From: SIG440 sp045580025
GTDB taxonomy: Bacteria; Bacillota; Clostridia; Monoglobales; Monoglobaceae
Length of the DNA stretch: 29,883 bases
Assembly: GCA_045580025.1 (NCBI GenBank)
Contig: JAZNNB010000047.1
Span: 1-29,883, forward strand
Reading direction: 5' to 3'
A program made the position numbers and the translations under genes. Shown here piece by piece: positions 29,762 through 29,883 of this stretch (the stretch's first letter is position 1; each line of letters starts with the position of its first letter). Below the pieces are notes generated by a model, which was not told the origin of the DNA, did not search any database, and saw only the letters and a list, made by a program, of their open reading frames with translations.

Positions 29762-29883
29762 ATAACCACGCTTTCATCACTCTTGATGATTTCACCGATT
29801 ATGTAAGCATCCTCGCCATTTGCCTGTAACGTTTCAAGGGCTTTGTCAGCATCCTCTTTTGCTACAACAATGCTCATACCAAC
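29755..29883 (-). CDS. purM: AIR synthetase (phosphoribosylformylglycinamidine cyclo-ligase), C-terminal end
   Basis: The last 42 codons of a gene that enters from the right edge. The protein reads VGMSIVVAKEDADKALETL, then ANGEDAYIIGEIIKSDESVV, ending IC. This is the usual C-terminus of PurM (GxGMxxVV...ADxAL..L...GExAYxIGxI). PurM closes FGAM to AIR. Its stop overlaps the purN start by seven bases. Most of the gene lies outside the window, so domains and active-site residues cannot be checked. Confidence 0.85.
   Translation of the reverse strand, partial: VGMSIVVAKEDADKALETLQANGEDAYIIGEIIKSDESVVIC

Overview
The window reads as a chromosomal segment of an anaerobic, spore-forming Clostridia bacterium, probably an Oscillospirales/Ruminococcaceae-like lineage. 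That placement is inferred from gene content. The supporting genes are an oxygen-independent class III ribonucleotide reductase, a SpoVT-type sporulation regulator, a SpoIIQ-like M23 protein, formate-tetrahydrofolate ligase, a TSCPD-domain protein of the kind seen in clostridia, and a purine pathway with separate AICAR transformylase and PurO-type IMP cyclohydrolase. Codon use and base composition look even throughout. I see no phage, insertion sequence, CRISPR array, tRNA or rRNA.

Layout: 1-2144 (+ strand) holds the 3' end of a zinc/medium-chain dehydrogenase, a DapA-family aldolase and spoVT. From 2174 to the end every protein gene is on the - strand. 6228-2174 is nrdG-nrdD-trxB: a class III ribonucleotide reductase with a fused C-terminal glutaredoxin-like domain, next to thioredoxin reductase. 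It is driven by a near-perfect sigma-A promoter whose -10 lies inside a palindrome resembling an NrdR box. 11957-6645 is the str operon (L7Ae-like, rpsL, rpsG, fusA, tuf) with its own consensus promoter and no rpoBC beside it; rpsG and fusA are separated by two diverged copies of a long palindromic repeat. 12655-12047 carries HU and a TSCPD protein. 16404-12848 carries uppP and ftsK/spoIIIE. 18248-16627 carries a ParB/Noc-like protein and the SpoIIQ-like protein. 18771-18413 is a promoter, a compact structured RNA ending in an intrinsic terminator, and a 54-residue protein. 29883-18907 is purM-purN-purO-purB-purH-purD-purL-fhs.

How the genes work together: the purine cluster covers steps from glycinamide ribonucleotide formation to IMP (purD, purN, purL, purM, purB, purH, purO), lacking only purF, purE and purC inside the window. 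Fhs makes the 10-formyl-THF that PurN and PurH consume. The bifunctional PurH of most bacteria is here split into an AICAR transformylase and an archaeal-type PurO cyclohydrolase. The nrd operon appears to be a self-contained NADPH-to-ribonucleotide-reductase electron path.

Less explained by known families are the non-coding elements: the leader RNA at 18598-18759 with competing helices, the structured repeats at 10190-10496 and 25607-25747, and a possible small RNA at 6539-6677. Several starts are GTG or TTG; in three of them an in-frame stop directly precedes the start codon.
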